This document shows, one piece after another, positions 16,404 to 26,301 of a DNA stretch of 34,656 nt. This DNA comes from Candidatus Bathyarchaeota archaeon B24-2 (GTDB lineage Archaea > Thermoproteota > Bathyarchaeia > Bathyarchaeales > B24-2), in assembly GCA_002490245.1 (NCBI GenBank), contig PCNA01000002.1, positions 1 to 34,656 on the forward strand. The letters run 5' to 3'. Each line of letters opens with the position of its first letter. The first letter of the stretch is position 1. A program made the position numbers and the translations under genes. The notes beneath the pieces were generated by a model. The model was not told where the DNA came from and ran no database searches. It saw nothing but the letters and a program-made list of their open reading frames with translations.

Positions 16404-16949
16404 TTGAATTATGAAATGAGCTTGGAAGAGAGGAAAGCCCTTAATCTTTTGAAGCTTAGGGGTTATAAGGTGATCGAACGAACAGAGCAAGGAAAGGTGA
16501 TAAGCTTCTTAGCCGGTAAGAGAGGGAGAGGAAAAGCGCTAATCTGGTGTATACTCGACAGGATAATCGGTGTTGCGTATATAGATAGATTAAGGAAAGC
16601 CATGAAATCGAGCGGTGTAGAGGACGGGATAATAGTGGCCTGCAATCCATACACGTTCGCTGCTAAAAGAAAGGCGAGGCGCTACAAGATAGAGCTTATA
16701 CCTAGAAACTTTCCTACGTTCGATATCTTCAAACATAAACTCGTACCAAAACACGAGGTTCTTCCACCGAAAGAAAAGGAAATCCTACTGAAGAACTATC
16801 GCGTGGAATGTTATCAGCTTCCCATGATAAAATCTTCAGATATAGTGGCTGTGGCTATCGGAGCGAAGCCCGGAGATATCATAAAGGTGACTAGAGAAAG
16901 TCCTACCGCTGGTAAACACGTCTCCTATAGATACGTCGTGCCGGGATGA
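16404..16949 (+). CDS. rpoH: RNA polymerase subunit H with Rpb5-like N-terminal domain
   Basis: A 181-residue protein. Residues ~105-181 are a clear archaeal RpoH / eukaryotic Rpb5 C-terminal domain: FDIFKHKLVPKHEVLPPKEK, ending SPTAGKHVSYRYVV. Ordinary archaeal RpoH is only this ~80-residue domain. Here residues ~5-102 form an extra N-terminal domain: a helix with LLKLRGYKVIE, then GVAYIDRLRKAM, DGIIVACNPYTFAAKRKA and YKIELIP. This order matches the endonuclease-fold jaw domain of eukaryotic Rpb5 (and Mrr-type nucleases) but lacks an obvious D...ExK catalytic set. The start is TTG 16404 with AGAGGA upstream; ATG 16416 is an alternative. rpoB is not adjacent, unlike the common rpoH-rpoB order. 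Confidence 0.88.
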   Translation: MNYEMSLEERKALNLLKLRGYKVIERTEQGKVISFLAGKRGRGKALIWCILDRIIGVAYIDRLRKAMKSSGVEDGIIVACNPYTFAAKRKARRYKIELIPRNFPTFDIFKHKLVPKHEVLPPKEKEILLKNYRVECYQLPMIKSSDIVAVAIGAKPGDIIKVTRESPTAGKHVSYRYVVPG

Positions 16950-16963
16950 CAAAGTGCATTGGG

Positions 16964-18214
16964 TTAGCCTCCCTGACCTCTACTCTTATCTAGGGTTTCA
17001 CGGATCAACAAGAAACCGGAACTAGAGACCAACCTCAATATCGCTGAAAAGATCAAGCCTATAAAGAGAGCACGCTCCGCTCCTAGCGAAACGGAGAGTT
17101 GACTGGTAAAAACACCGCTTACAAGCGAACCTATCGAGGTCGCTAGTCCGGAGACCAAGTTTACTGCAGCGACATAGTTGGCTCTATGACCAAGCGGAGC
17201 AGAGTCCATTATGTATGCTCTTAGACTCACTATCGAGGCAGACATCGAAAGAGAGAGAAGCGCGTTGATCGCTAGAAGGTGAAGCCAACTCTCCGCGAAG
17301 GCGTATAAGAGAGGAAGGAGGAAGAGTGATGCCCGACTGATCACTAGGATAGGCTTTCTTCCTACCTTGTCTATTAGAGTCCCGAACTTCGGCTGGGTAG
17401 CCGTTACCACTAAGCCTGACAGAGAGGCTATGACGGCTATCTGCCAGACTGACGCATGAACCACGTTTATTATTACGTATGGAAACAGAGGCCAAGCGAA
17501 AGATAAGCTAAACCAGTAGAAGCCGCCCACGATTAAGAAATTCCTGAAGGATCTATCAAATAATGGAGAGAGTATGAGTATCTTACTTCGAACACCCGTC
17601 TTTATCTTAGATTCTTTTAATGGTAAAGCTAAAAACGCTCCTATCGCGGCAGTTAAAGCTGATAGCGCAAAAGGAATAGTGAAAGAATCCGCTGTGACTT
17701 GACCGGACCGAGTATACGTGATAAACGCGACGATTACGGTGGCTACAACTCCTGAAAGCTGGCTTACAGACCCTATCTTCCCTAAAACCTGACCTCTGGT
17801 TTCCAGTTTAGTGTAATCTGCCAGTAAGGAATTCCAAGCCGGAACGGCTGCAGACCAAAAAATGGAGTGAAGGATTATGATCGCTAAAAGGTGGGCGGGT
17901 GAACGGAAGAAGAGGAGTGCGACTATAAAGCAACCGCTTAGCAGATAGCCTAGAAAAACTAGAAGTCTCTTACTGAAACGCTCTGAGATTTCACCCCAAC
18001 CCATCTGTAACATGTTCTGACATAGGTTTCTGGTAGACCTTATCAAACCCATCTGGTCGAAGGATACTCCTGTAACCACGGCGTATGGAAAAAGGAAGCT
18101 TCCGAGAAGCTTATCTGAGAAATAAGTGAAAGCGGCTACGCCATACAATATTCGGTTTGGCTTCAACGTGTCTTCTGCTCTGCTTCTTGAAGCCTTGCTT
18201 GAATGTTGCTTCAT
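16964..18214 (-). CDS. MFS transporter
   Basis: A 416-residue integral membrane protein with about 12 predicted hydrophobic helices. It begins after a short hydrophilic N-terminus (~25 residues), with the first helix near YGVAAFTYFSDK. Major facilitator marks are RSTRNLCQNMLQMGWGEISE after helix 2 and GTLIDKVGRKPILVISR near residue 275, the second-half copy of the MFS loop motif. Substrate cannot be told. The C-terminus is convergent with rpoH (14-base gap). It starts at ATG 18214. An in-frame TGA lies two codons upstream. Confidence 0.88.
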   Translation of the reverse strand: MKQHSSKASRSRAEDTLKPNRILYGVAAFTYFSDKLLGSFLFPYAVVTGVSFDQMGLIRSTRNLCQNMLQMGWGEISERFSKRLLVFLGYLLSGCFIVALLFFRSPAHLLAIIILHSIFWSAAVPAWNSLLADYTKLETRGQVLGKIGSVSQLSGVVATVIVAFITYTRSGQVTADSFTIPFALSALTAAIGAFLALPLKESKIKTGVRSKILILSPLFDRSFRNFLIVGGFYWFSLSFAWPLFPYVIINVVHASVWQIAVIASLSGLVVTATQPKFGTLIDKVGRKPILVISRASLFLLPLLYAFAESWLHLLAINALLSLSMSASIVSLRAYIMDSAPLGHRANYVAAVNLVSGLATSIGSLVSGVFTSQLSVSLGAERALFIGLIFSAILRLVSSSGFLLIRETLDKSRGQGG

Positions 18215-18300
18215 CGATCAGCGCTCCCCGCATTTTCGACAGGATGTTAGACCGTTATCTGGAAGTTTTATGTCTTCAATACATTTCAAGTTATCTGTGC

Positions 18301-18308
18301 TATTTAAA
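18301..18308 (-). promoter_or_regulatory. Possible TATA box for the MFS gene
   Basis: On the minus strand the stretch reads GGGTTTAAATAGC. Initiation ~25 bases downstream would give a leader of about 65 bases. The 203-base gap between the surface-protein stop (18418) and the MFS start holds no other convincing element. Confidence 0.4.
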
Positions 18309-18417
18309 CCCTAATACGTCTTCCCTTAACTAAAGAACCGATAATAAGAATGGTTTTCGAATTATAGGAGAATATCGGTTTTAAGTTATATTCTAACCAT
18401 CCGATTAGTCTTTAACG

Positions 18418-21400
18418 TTAGGTCTGTTTAGAAGGTTTTAAGAGGAAATTTTTCAGTATCGTTAAAATTTCGAACGACGTTATCAGAACGGCTAACGCTA
18501 TGATACAGGCCGTAAGCGATAACCGTAGTACGGTTGTTATAGAGGGCTGTGTTATCATCCCTACAACCGGTAATTCGTGTTCCGGAGCTTGGATTTTTGT
18601 TATGGTTAATGTTTGGGGCGTCGAATCCCACATTAGCTCTCCGTCTGAGGTTAAGGTTGGATCGGGTGTCGTGTCGAAGTTTTCCCATGAGCATGTGAGT
18701 ATGAGCTTGGTATTCTCTAGGGGTACTCCAAGCCTTGGTTTGAATGTTATGGTCAGATAGTCGCTGTGGAAGTCTGAGCTTGAAAGCTCGTCTATCTCTG
18801 TGATTTCTGCTCTCGCCGTAACAGGATCGACTATCATGTTCATGCTTTCCATCATGCTTCTATTAGCAGACAGCAACGTGCCTGACCCATATATTTCTAT
18901 GTATACGCTGCCTATCCTGTTTACATATACGCTTTCGTTTTCCATGTTGTATAGGAAGCGGCTTAACAGTAATTTGGGATAGTCGGTTTGGGTTAGATAG
19001 TAGATTAGGCTGTCGTTTGCGTTTTGGGTTAAGTGCATTATAATACTGACGTTTCCAGCCATAAGATGCTGGTCGTATTCTGGATAATACTTTCTTTGCC
19101 CCTCGACACGGTATTCGATGAGTCTTACATAGTTAAATACGCTTTCGTTACTGTTCAAAATTATGGGATCTATTATATCCGTTGTCGGTACACTAAATCG
19201 ACCGTGATAGCTGAGGCTTTTTGAAGTTACGTTCAAGCGTATTTCACCTGTACCTTGACTGCTGGTTTTGTTGGTTTCCACCCCGAAGCTTAATGCCTCC
19301 CGATAGTCTGTTGCCAACGTCCAGTTTGCCGGCGGGTCTAATAGAAGTATTCTAGCGGAGCATTCTGCAGGCCATGCGATCTGGTTGACCGACCAGTAAA
19401 CGACGTCGTTTACGGCTAGGAATACATTCAGTCCTGGTACGTAGTCTGCTACTTCGCATCCTGTATATATGTAGAACCCTAAGTCTCGAATCTGCTCGAA
19501 TACTGTGCTTCTGAAGTCTTCATCTGTTAAGAAGGCTTGAAGGCCCTGTTCAGGGGTCCAGTCTTCATGATGCCCTACTATCAGGGCTCTTAGGAAAGCC
19601 ATTATCAGAGGCTTTAGCGGTACGCCTGTTGCATGTGAGGCTGCTGTGAGGCCCAGTTCGAGCAAGTTTATCTCTAAGTTGTTTTCGAAGTCTACTTGAA
19701 CACCATAGTTTGGTAGCGAGTGTTCATACCATAATGTGTTCGACGCTGTTTCAGTTAGGGTATATCCCGGCGGTATCGTTCGAAGCCAGTCGAAGCTCGG
19801 TTCGGTGAGGTTTCCGTAGCGCCAGTCACGTAGGCCGTAGACCCTATACTTGTACCATATGTTTGCGAAGTTGTAGAGTTTAATCTTCATATCGTTACCG
19901 TCGATGGAGAGTAATTTGATTCCAGCTGCTATAGAACCCATAAGGCTTCTCCCCGCCGGTATTATCGACTGCGGAAGAGCTTTTTCAAAGGGGTGGATCG
20001 TAACCTCTTCAACGTTGTAGGGGAATGTTTTATGGAGAGTCCCGTCAGAAGTCTTATAATATATTTCTATATAGGAGGTTGTGTTTCCAGCAAACGTATT
20101 CTTAATTAGAAAGAAGAAGTATTGAGAAGAGTCTATCGTGATGAACTTGCTTGGCTTAAGAGTGTATGTAGGCAGAGGATTTAATTGAGAGATATGCTTT
20201 AATGCTTCACAGCTAAGTTTTAGGTCGGAAATTAAGTATGTTCCTTCTGTGGATCTACTAGCACAGTAAATACGGATGTTAGAGTGGAAGCATTCCCCGG
20301 TTTCGAGAACCCGATCCTCATCCGACGTCCAATAAACCCCGTAGTCTCCTTCTCTACCAAGCCATGTAACTCTGAATAGTGGGCCTCTATCGGCGTGGAA
20401 GCTCCCGGTTTTCAGGTCATACATGAAGCCTCCGAACAACGGCTCAGCTTTAACCGTCCAATTTTGATCTTCCCTGAAGCTTAATGGGTCAGGATACCAT
20501 CCTTTACCCTTTTCATACCGTGTTATCGGTATTTCAAAGTTGAATTCTGAAGTCGCATTAGCCTCTAGATAACTCATATACTTAGATTGAGCTTCTCCAT
20601 TCAATTCGAGGACTACCTTAACCCATCCGCTTGTATTGGCTGAGTTCTTAAGTCTTCCCGAAACTTTTACTATGTTTTCGTCGACCGTGTATGCTCTGGT
20701 AGGAGGATCTACCGTAACATCCACTATCTTGACCTCAAGGTTCTTCATCCTTAGGGTAGTGGAGGCGAAGCCAGTATTACCTCTGCTGTCTCGAGCCTCG
20801 ACCTCTAATGTATACTCTCCGTCTGGTATCTCGATGCTGTTAAAGTAGAAGAACCAAACCTTCCCCTTTAGATCACGTAGTGTGTCTTCTATACCCGCTT
20901 GGGATCCTATGATCCTAGAAACTTCGCTAGAAGTGGCTTCTCGTAGGTAAGCCTCCACAGGATTTTCTCCTTCACTCGTCAGCTTAGCGGTTATGTTCTC
21001 TATGACTCCTTCGAAGGATTCGGCGTAAATGCCTATTATGCCCTCTCCCCCAACGACCACGTAGCTTATAGGCGTAAACCATAAGTTGACGGTTCCCTTA
21101 GCCCCTCCGAGAGCCGTTAAACCTAGGATATTAACTTGAACGAATTTAGGATAAACTAGACATATTCTATCCACGCAATCCTCGAACAAGTATTCCGTTT
21201 GCTCAACATGCGCATTAAAGTCGTCTACATAATCTTCGACACACCACCCTAACTTTACTCGCATATTATGCTTATCTATGTTATCCGGTATAGGTATCAT
21301 GTATATACCCCAAGGATCCGCATAGCCAACCTCATATGGACCCCAGAACCTCTTACTCAAAGAGCCATATTCTCCACCCTTAATTCCTATGCTTACGCTG

Positions 21401-24400
21401 CTTCTATTGCCATTGTGGTCTTCGAACTCTATGATCAAGCTATATCTAGATGTGTCGTCGGGGTCAAAGCTCTCAAGCCACAGACCCCGATTATACACAT
21501 GTCTCGATACCTTCGGCACGTCGCCTATATGAACGAGTATAGCCTCGGCCCGGCCGGCGTCGAAAAACTGTGACGTCAACCACGTGGTCGAAACCGTATA
21601 GTCTTCGCCTCCCGTTGGAGGGCTGGTATAGAAGATCGCTGTATGCCCTACGACAAAGTTGCTTCCATGAAACACGTCGTATCCATGCCAGCTTGGCTGG
21701 TCTGGATAACTAGTCCACCAGTCCCCAGGCATTAAAACATAGTTTTCATAAGTTGTGTTTGCAGAGAGTCCCTGTGAACAATCGGTGTCGACCGTTAAGC
21801 TCCAGTTTAGCGGTATCCCTTGAGAGCCTTCTGTTTCGAAGTCGAAGTTTAGGTTTGGAGGGGCTGCGTAGATCCTAGCTGAAGAGCTATGAGACGCTCC
21901 TCCAGCGTCTATCACTAACACTTTTACGGTCATGACCGCGCCATAGTAGTCGTTAACCCTGAATTGAGCGGTGATCGTTGAGCCTTCTCCATCGTCGTAA
22001 TCGCCGTCATAGTCTAAGTCCCATAGGAAAACCAATGGAGCGTTTGTAATATCGATATCGAACCTCCTATCTCGAAAGCCTAGATCTGCACTCCACATCG
22101 GCGAGTCTCTTTCTAAAGCATACACGTCTACGCTTAAGTTCAAGGTATCCAAATAGAGTGCTTCCCGAGCGCTAGATAGTATATCTACCCGGAAAGGTAC
22201 AACATAGATTCGTCCTACATAAATGGGACACACGTTTCCTTCGCCGTCTATCAGCGTAAGCTTCACGCTGTAGGTGCCAGGCGACCAGAACGTGGCGTCG
22301 AAGAGCCCCTCTCGCCAGTCTTCTCCTAAGTCTATGTCGCATGAGCCCGTGTACGTTAATTTTACCGGATATTCTAAGCTCGTGAACTCTACTTGATAGT
22401 CGAGGCTTCCCCTCTCCCTACCGACCACTTTAAACGTGTAAGTCAACCCCTCATATACGTCGAGTGTGAAGTCAGGGAACTGAGGATTAAAACTCCTCTC
22501 TTCGTCGTGGTATTCATGGTATATTATGCTCATCTCGATGAATTGGGGAGGCCTATCCTGCACGATGATCTGATATGGGCCTATCACAGTCTCTCCGCCG
22601 TCGTCATCGACTATCCTAAAGTATACTGTGTAGTTGCCTGACTCAGGATAGCCCCAGTCGAAGCTTCTAAAACACTTGTTGTATAGCGGTATGGTGAGGT
22701 TGCTCTCTGCTCCCGGAGGCCTAAACGTATATGTAACAGTCTCCTTATCGCCTAACCAGCCTCCCGAGAGATCCCAGCCAACGCCCTGCGTGGAAACATA
22801 GACTGTAAAACTATCGTTTAGAGAGTCGCTCCAAACAACAGTCGCATGCACGCTTTCATCCTCATATATTGTAGTACTATCGAAGATGGCGGAGGCGTCC
22901 CAGGGAGCCTTATTTAAGACTTGAACGGTGATCGATGCTGAGCTCCAGGTCTGCCAGTCGTCATCAGCCGCCTGTAAAGTTACGTTCATCACCCCATCAT
23001 CCGAGAAGCTGTGTATTCCATACGTTAAAAACGGGGCTTGAGGGCAAGGTATGTCTGGATAGTAGGGCATTCCAGTGTCCACTATCTTTAAAGGCTCATA
23101 CTGTGGCCAGGGTTGATCGCTGAAGTAAAGCCATAAGTTTGGTATAGGGTTTCCTTCAGGCGAAGACACGTAACATGATATGTTAAGCGGCTCACCCTCA
23201 AAGCATGTCTGCTGAGCTGAAACGCTGACTGATAACGGAACGTTCTCGACGTAAACCTTTATCTGCTTTTCGTCGAATCCGCCGTCGTCGTCCTCAACCC
23301 TCAATACACACGTATAATAGATATCGTGGCCAAGCCAATAGTAGGGTAAAACACTCCACGTATGTTTCACGATGGGGCCTTGAGCGTCGAATTCTCCGTC
23401 TCCGTCTAGATCCCAGAGATACGTCAACTCGTCACATCCGGGGTCGCTTACTATGGCCGTTATCGTAGCCTCTACTCCTTGGGTTACGTTGACCTCCGAT
23501 GGGCCTACTATGACCGGCGGCACGTTATAGACAGTTACCTCTATGCTATCGCTGTCGGTTAGGCCTTCGTCATCGAGGACCGTTAGGGTAACATTGTACA
23601 CTCCGTTATCGCACCAAGAGACCTCCAGTAGAGGCTGTGTTACGTTGGCGTCTATATCTCCATCGCCGTTTAGATCCCAGAGATAGAACCTTATGGATCC
23701 GTCGTCGTAGCTCAAGGTGGCGTTTAAGGTTACGACATCGCCTTCATTACAGGTTATATCGCTTCCGGCGTCTGCGTGAGGCTTGTATCCCGGTACACTA
23801 AAGTAGACGGTCGACGATGATTGGAGGCCGCCGAGGTCGCAGGCATAGAGGGTTAGAGTATGGTCTCCTTTGCTTACGGCTATAGTTGTGTTGCCTGTTA
23901 TGGTGACGTTGGCCGCGGAGTCTAGGCTGTATCTAACCCACTGTACGGGTTTATCGACATGATAGGTTAACGGTATCTGCGGACTATAGTATGTGCTCAT
24001 GTTGGTCGGTGAGATTATAGTGATGTTCGGCGGATAAACGACCGTTACGAGAGGCCCTATAATGCATCCGCATGCAGGCTCTCTGGCCGGCGAGAAGTAG
24101 TAGTGAGGCATCTCCACATAGTTTGAAATGACAGGTATACTTACAGTTGCGTTGTAATCGTAGGCTGCGACCGCACAGTAGTATTGGCCGACCGTTAAGT
24201 TTAGCTGGCAGCTGTAGGTGCAGTAGAGAGATCCTTGATCCATGTAGCAGTCTTGTTCAACCATATCATATACGGAGCCGTTGATCCACAACTTAACGAA
24301 GGCCGGTGGGTCTCCGTCTTCATCCACGTAAGTCACGGTGAAGTTGAAGGGAGTCGTTTCGCTTCCAGTTTGAGGGGTGAAGGAGAAGTCATATAGTCTA

Positions 24401-26301
24401 GGAGCGTGATTTTGGGGGCATGAATTATTACATAAACAGTTCTCGAATAAGTCTTCAACATAAACATACCATGCAGTGTTATCCGTAATATTGTTTCCAG
24501 AGGTTTCAACATATATGTCTGGACTTCCTCTATAGTAATATCCACTCCACTCATATTCGTGTGGCTTCTCATAGAGGTATACCGTAACGTTGTTTCCTGA
24601 AACGTCGCAGTCACGGCTAGGCTCGTAGATCGCTATACCGATCGGCGTGAGGGTTTCAGGATATGTAGGATTGCATATCTTATTCCCCTTTATTATGGAG
24701 TTATTCGAGCCACCGTTGACTTCGACTCCCGCATAGCTGAACATGGTTATCGTATTGTTTTCGACCAGCGTGCCGTTCGACTTATAGATGGTAATCCCAT
24801 AATTGATGGATTCAGAGTTTGGATGGATTACGTTATTTGAGATCGATACATTAAAGGAATTTTCACACTCTATACCTGTGCCCCCGTCTCTAGGTTTAAG
24901 GTCGTTACCTAAGATCTTGACATGGGATGCATGGTCTAGGCGTACGGCTTCGGCGAACGCCGATACATTATTTTGAGTTAGGTTGATTATGTATGAAAAT
25001 GTGGGATCGCAGTCTCTGACCTCTATGCCGTAGGTGTTCGTTTTCCCGGAGCCTGTTAGGTTGTTATCTAAGACCTCTATGACTCCTAGATTCCATACAC
25101 CTTCTATTTCGACACCGTTATCGCAGTTAACGGTGTTTAGGTTTACCGTGACGTTTGAGGAAGCGACGATGCTTAAGCCTAATGAGTATCCTGAAACGTT
25201 ATTGTTCGTTATCGTCGTGTCTATTGCTCCTGAAACTTGTATGGCAGTCTGTTCCGTCCAGTCTCCCTCTATGCTGTTCTCATTAATAGTTGAGTCTATA
25301 AGGTCTATGAGGCTTATCGGGTATGTGCAACCGTAGACCGCGTTATGCTGTAAAGTTACGTCTGTATTATTGTATCCTTCAAAGCCGACGGTCTCGTATC
25401 CGCTACTTCCTGTAACGTAGTTGTTTTCAAGTAAGATGTTTCTACAGCTCTCGATCGTGAACGCCGATGAGAAGACTCTCTCGTCGACATAGTCGAAAGT
25501 TAGGAGCGCAGTATTTCTTTCTACGGTTATGTTTTCACATAGCAGAAAGTAATAGCATTCAACCTGTCTGTCAACGTCGTTGAGAGCCACGGTTACATTC
25601 TTAGAATCCTGAATCACGAAGCCATACTGGTATGGAGGTAAAAACCCGTTTGCTGTATCGTCGAGGACTACATTTCCCTTTAAGAGTAAGCCGTCTGCAT
25701 TAATCGCCGTTAGGGCTGTTTGATGGTTTTGGAAGGAGCATCCTTCTACTATGGCGTTTCGGGTACCATTAAGGATTAAGCTACTATAGAGGCAGTGGTT
25801 GAAAGTTGTTCCGTTAAGCTCGACGGATCCGCCCTCAACATATATGCCTGCACTCTGAGGGTCGTCCTTAAGTTCGGTGTAGCCTACATAAGAGACGATA
25901 CTGTTGACTATCCTCAACCGTCCTCCCTTAACCCTGACGAAAAAGCGGTCTGGAACCATCACTTCGGGAGGACTGTAACCAGTTATTCTGGAAGGGTCTC
26001 CGTTATTGTCAGATACGTTTAAGAAACCGTTACTGAGCACTTCTATGCCATGTGGAGACTCGACTGGGCTTATCACGTATAGGGTTACGTTCTCGAGATT
26101 TAGAGTAGCGTTCACATGCAACGTGCCGTTTAAGTATATTATCTCATCGGTTATTGTGGTGTCTTGATTGATGAACCAGTCGCCGTTAATCTGCTGTTCA
26201 GCTGCCACCTCACGCAAATCTAACGTTAAAGCGTACATTACGATTAGGATAAATATGAATAATAAAGCGGTAATATATGCGTCTTTATCTTTAAGCCGCA
26301 T
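18418..26301 (-). CDS. Giant membrane-anchored surface protein: beta-helix, Ig-like and PKD domains
   Basis: A single 2627-residue frame. Residues ~10-35 are a signal peptide or anchor (ITALLFIFILIVMYALTL). Residues ~40-625 are right-handed parallel beta-helix repeats of the NosD/PbH1 type, with many turns such as NNVSGYSLGLSIV and ENNTITMFSYAGVEV. Residues ~630-835 are two Ig/fibronectin-like domains. PKD or PKD-like domains follow at about 837-925, 925-1017, 1017-1130, 1130-1248, 1248-1369 and 1369-1480, several with calcium-loop-like WDLNGDGDID, WDLDGDGEFD and WDLDYDGDYDDG. Residues ~1483-1720 look like a jelly-roll carbohydrate-binding domain (FETEGSQGIPLNW). The rest to ~2585 is beta-rich and unrecognised. 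Residues ~2590-2612 are a membrane helix with a basic tail. N-x-S/T sequons are very frequent. Role inferred: cell-surface binding or adhesion; no catalytic site seen. Confidence 0.85.
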   Translation of the reverse strand: MRLKDKDAYITALLFIFILIVMYALTLDLREVAAEQQINGDWFINQDTTITDEIIYLNGTLHVNATLNLENVTLYVISPVESPHGIEVLSNGFLNVSDNNGDPSRITGYSPPEVMVPDRFFVRVKGGRLRIVNSIVSYVGYTELKDDPQSAGIYVEGGSVELNGTTFNHCLYSSLILNGTRNAIVEGCSFQNHQTALTAINADGLLLKGNVVLDDTANGFLPPYQYGFVIQDSKNVTVALNDVDRQVECYYFLLCENITVERNTALLTFDYVDERVFSSAFTIESCRNILLENNYVTGSSGYETVGFEGYNNTDVTLQHNAVYGCTYPISLIDLIDSTINENSIEGDWTEQTAIQVSGAIDTTITNNNVSGYSLGLSIVASSNVTVNLNTVNCDNGVEIEGVWNLGVIEVLDNNLTGSGKTNTYGIEVRDCDPTFSYIINLTQNNVSAFAEAVRLDHASHVKILGNDLKPRDGGTGIECENSFNVSISNNVIHPNSESINYGITIYKSNGTLVENNTITMFSYAGVEVNGGSNNSIIKGNKICNPTYPETLTPIGIAIYEPSRDCDVSGNNVTVYLYEKPHEYEWSGYYYRGSPDIYVETSGNNITDNTAWYVYVEDLFENCLCNNSCPQNHAPRLYDFSFTPQTGSETTPFNFTVTYVDEDGDPPAFVKLWINGSVYDMVEQDCYMDQGSLYCTYSCQLNLTVGQYYCAVAAYDYNATVSIPVISNYVEMPHYYFSPAREPACGCIIGPLVTVVYPPNITIISPTNMSTYYSPQIPLTYHVDKPVQWVRYSLDSAANVTITGNTTIAVSKGDHTLTLYACDLGGLQSSSTVYFSVPGYKPHADAGSDITCNEGDVVTLNATLSYDDGSIRFYLWDLNGDGDIDANVTQPLLEVSWCDNGVYNVTLTVLDDEGLTDSDSIEVTVYNVPPVIVGPSEVNVTQGVEATITAIVSDPGCDELTYLWDLDGDGEFDAQGPIVKHTWSVLPYYWLGHDIYYTCVLRVEDDDGGFDEKQIKVYVENVPLSVSVSAQQTCFEGEPLNISCYVSSPEGNPIPNLWLYFSDQPWPQYEPLKIVDTGMPYYPDIPCPQAPFLTYGIHSFSDDGVMNVTLQAADDDWQTWSSASITVQVLNKAPWDASAIFDSTTIYEDESVHATVVWSDSLNDSFTVYVSTQGVGWDLSGGWLGDKETVTYTFRPPGAESNLTIPLYNKCFRSFDWGYPESGNYTVYFRIVDDDGGETVIGPYQIIVQDRPPQFIEMSIIYHEYHDEERSFNPQFPDFTLDVYEGLTYTFKVVGRERGSLDYQVEFTSLEYPVKLTYTGSCDIDLGEDWREGLFDATFWSPGTYSVKLTLIDGEGNVCPIYVGRIYVVPFRVDILSSAREALYLDTLNLSVDVYALERDSPMWSADLGFRDRRFDIDITNAPLVFLWDLDYDGDYDDGEGSTITAQFRVNDYYGAVMTVKVLVIDAGGASHSSSARIYAAPPNLNFDFETEGSQGIPLNWSLTVDTDCSQGLSANTTYENYVLMPGDWWTSYPDQPSWHGYDVFHGSNFVVGHTAIFYTSPPTGGEDYTVSTTWLTSQFFDAGRAEAILVHIGDVPKVSRHVYNRGLWLESFDPDDTSRYSLIIEFEDHNGNRSSVSIGIKGGEYGSLSKRFWGPYEVGYADPWGIYMIPIPDNIDKHNMRVKLGWCVEDYVDDFNAHVEQTEYLFEDCVDRICLVYPKFVQVNILGLTALGGAKGTVNLWFTPISYVVVGGEGIIGIYAESFEGVIENITAKLTSEGENPVEAYLREATSSEVSRIIGSQAGIEDTLRDLKGKVWFFYFNSIEIPDGEYTLEVEARDSRGNTGFASTTLRMKNLEVKIVDVTVDPPTRAYTVDENIVKVSGRLKNSANTSGWVKVVLELNGEAQSKYMSYLEANATSEFNFEIPITRYEKGKGWYPDPLSFREDQNWTVKAEPLFGGFMYDLKTGSFHADRGPLFRVTWLGREGDYGVYWTSDEDRVLETGECFHSNIRIYCASRSTEGTYLISDLKLSCEALKHISQLNPLPTYTLKPSKFITIDSSQYFFFLIKNTFAGNTTSYIEIYYKTSDGTLHKTFPYNVEEVTIHPFEKALPQSIIPAGRSLMGSIAAGIKLLSIDGNDMKIKLYNFANIWYKYRVYGLRDWRYGNLTEPSFDWLRTIPPGYTLTETASNTLWYEHSLPNYGVQVDFENNLEINLLELGLTAASHATGVPLKPLIMAFLRALIVGHHEDWTPEQGLQAFLTDEDFRSTVFEQIRDLGFYIYTGCEVADYVPGLNVFLAVNDVVYWSVNQIAWPAECSARILLLDPPANWTLATDYREALSFGVETNKTSSQGTGEIRLNVTSKSLSYHGRFSVPTTDIIDPIILNSNESVFNYVRLIEYRVEGQRKYYPEYDQHLMAGNVSIIMHLTQNANDSLIYYLTQTDYPKLLLSRFLYNMENESVYVNRIGSVYIEIYGSGTLLSANRSMMESMNMIVDPVTARAEITEIDELSSSDFHSDYLTITFKPRLGVPLENTKLILTCSWENFDTTPDPTLTSDGELMWDSTPQTLTITKIQAPEHELPVVGMITQPSITTVLRLSLTACIIALAVLITSFEILTILKNFLLKPSKQT

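Noticed and set aside
16456-16654. Antisense open frames inside the N-terminal part of the RpoH gene, which might mean the extension is non-coding
   Set aside because: They have no start signals and Leu/Ser-rich shadow composition, while the plus frame is continuous with the RpoH domain and resembles Rpb5/Mrr.
18218-18289. A 23-codon frame (TTG start) with a CRKC motif, in phase with and just upstream of the MFS transporter, ending at TGA two codons before its ATG
   Set aside because: The probable transcription start lies near or inside this frame, there is no ribosome binding site, and nothing else supports a leader peptide or stop-codon read-through.
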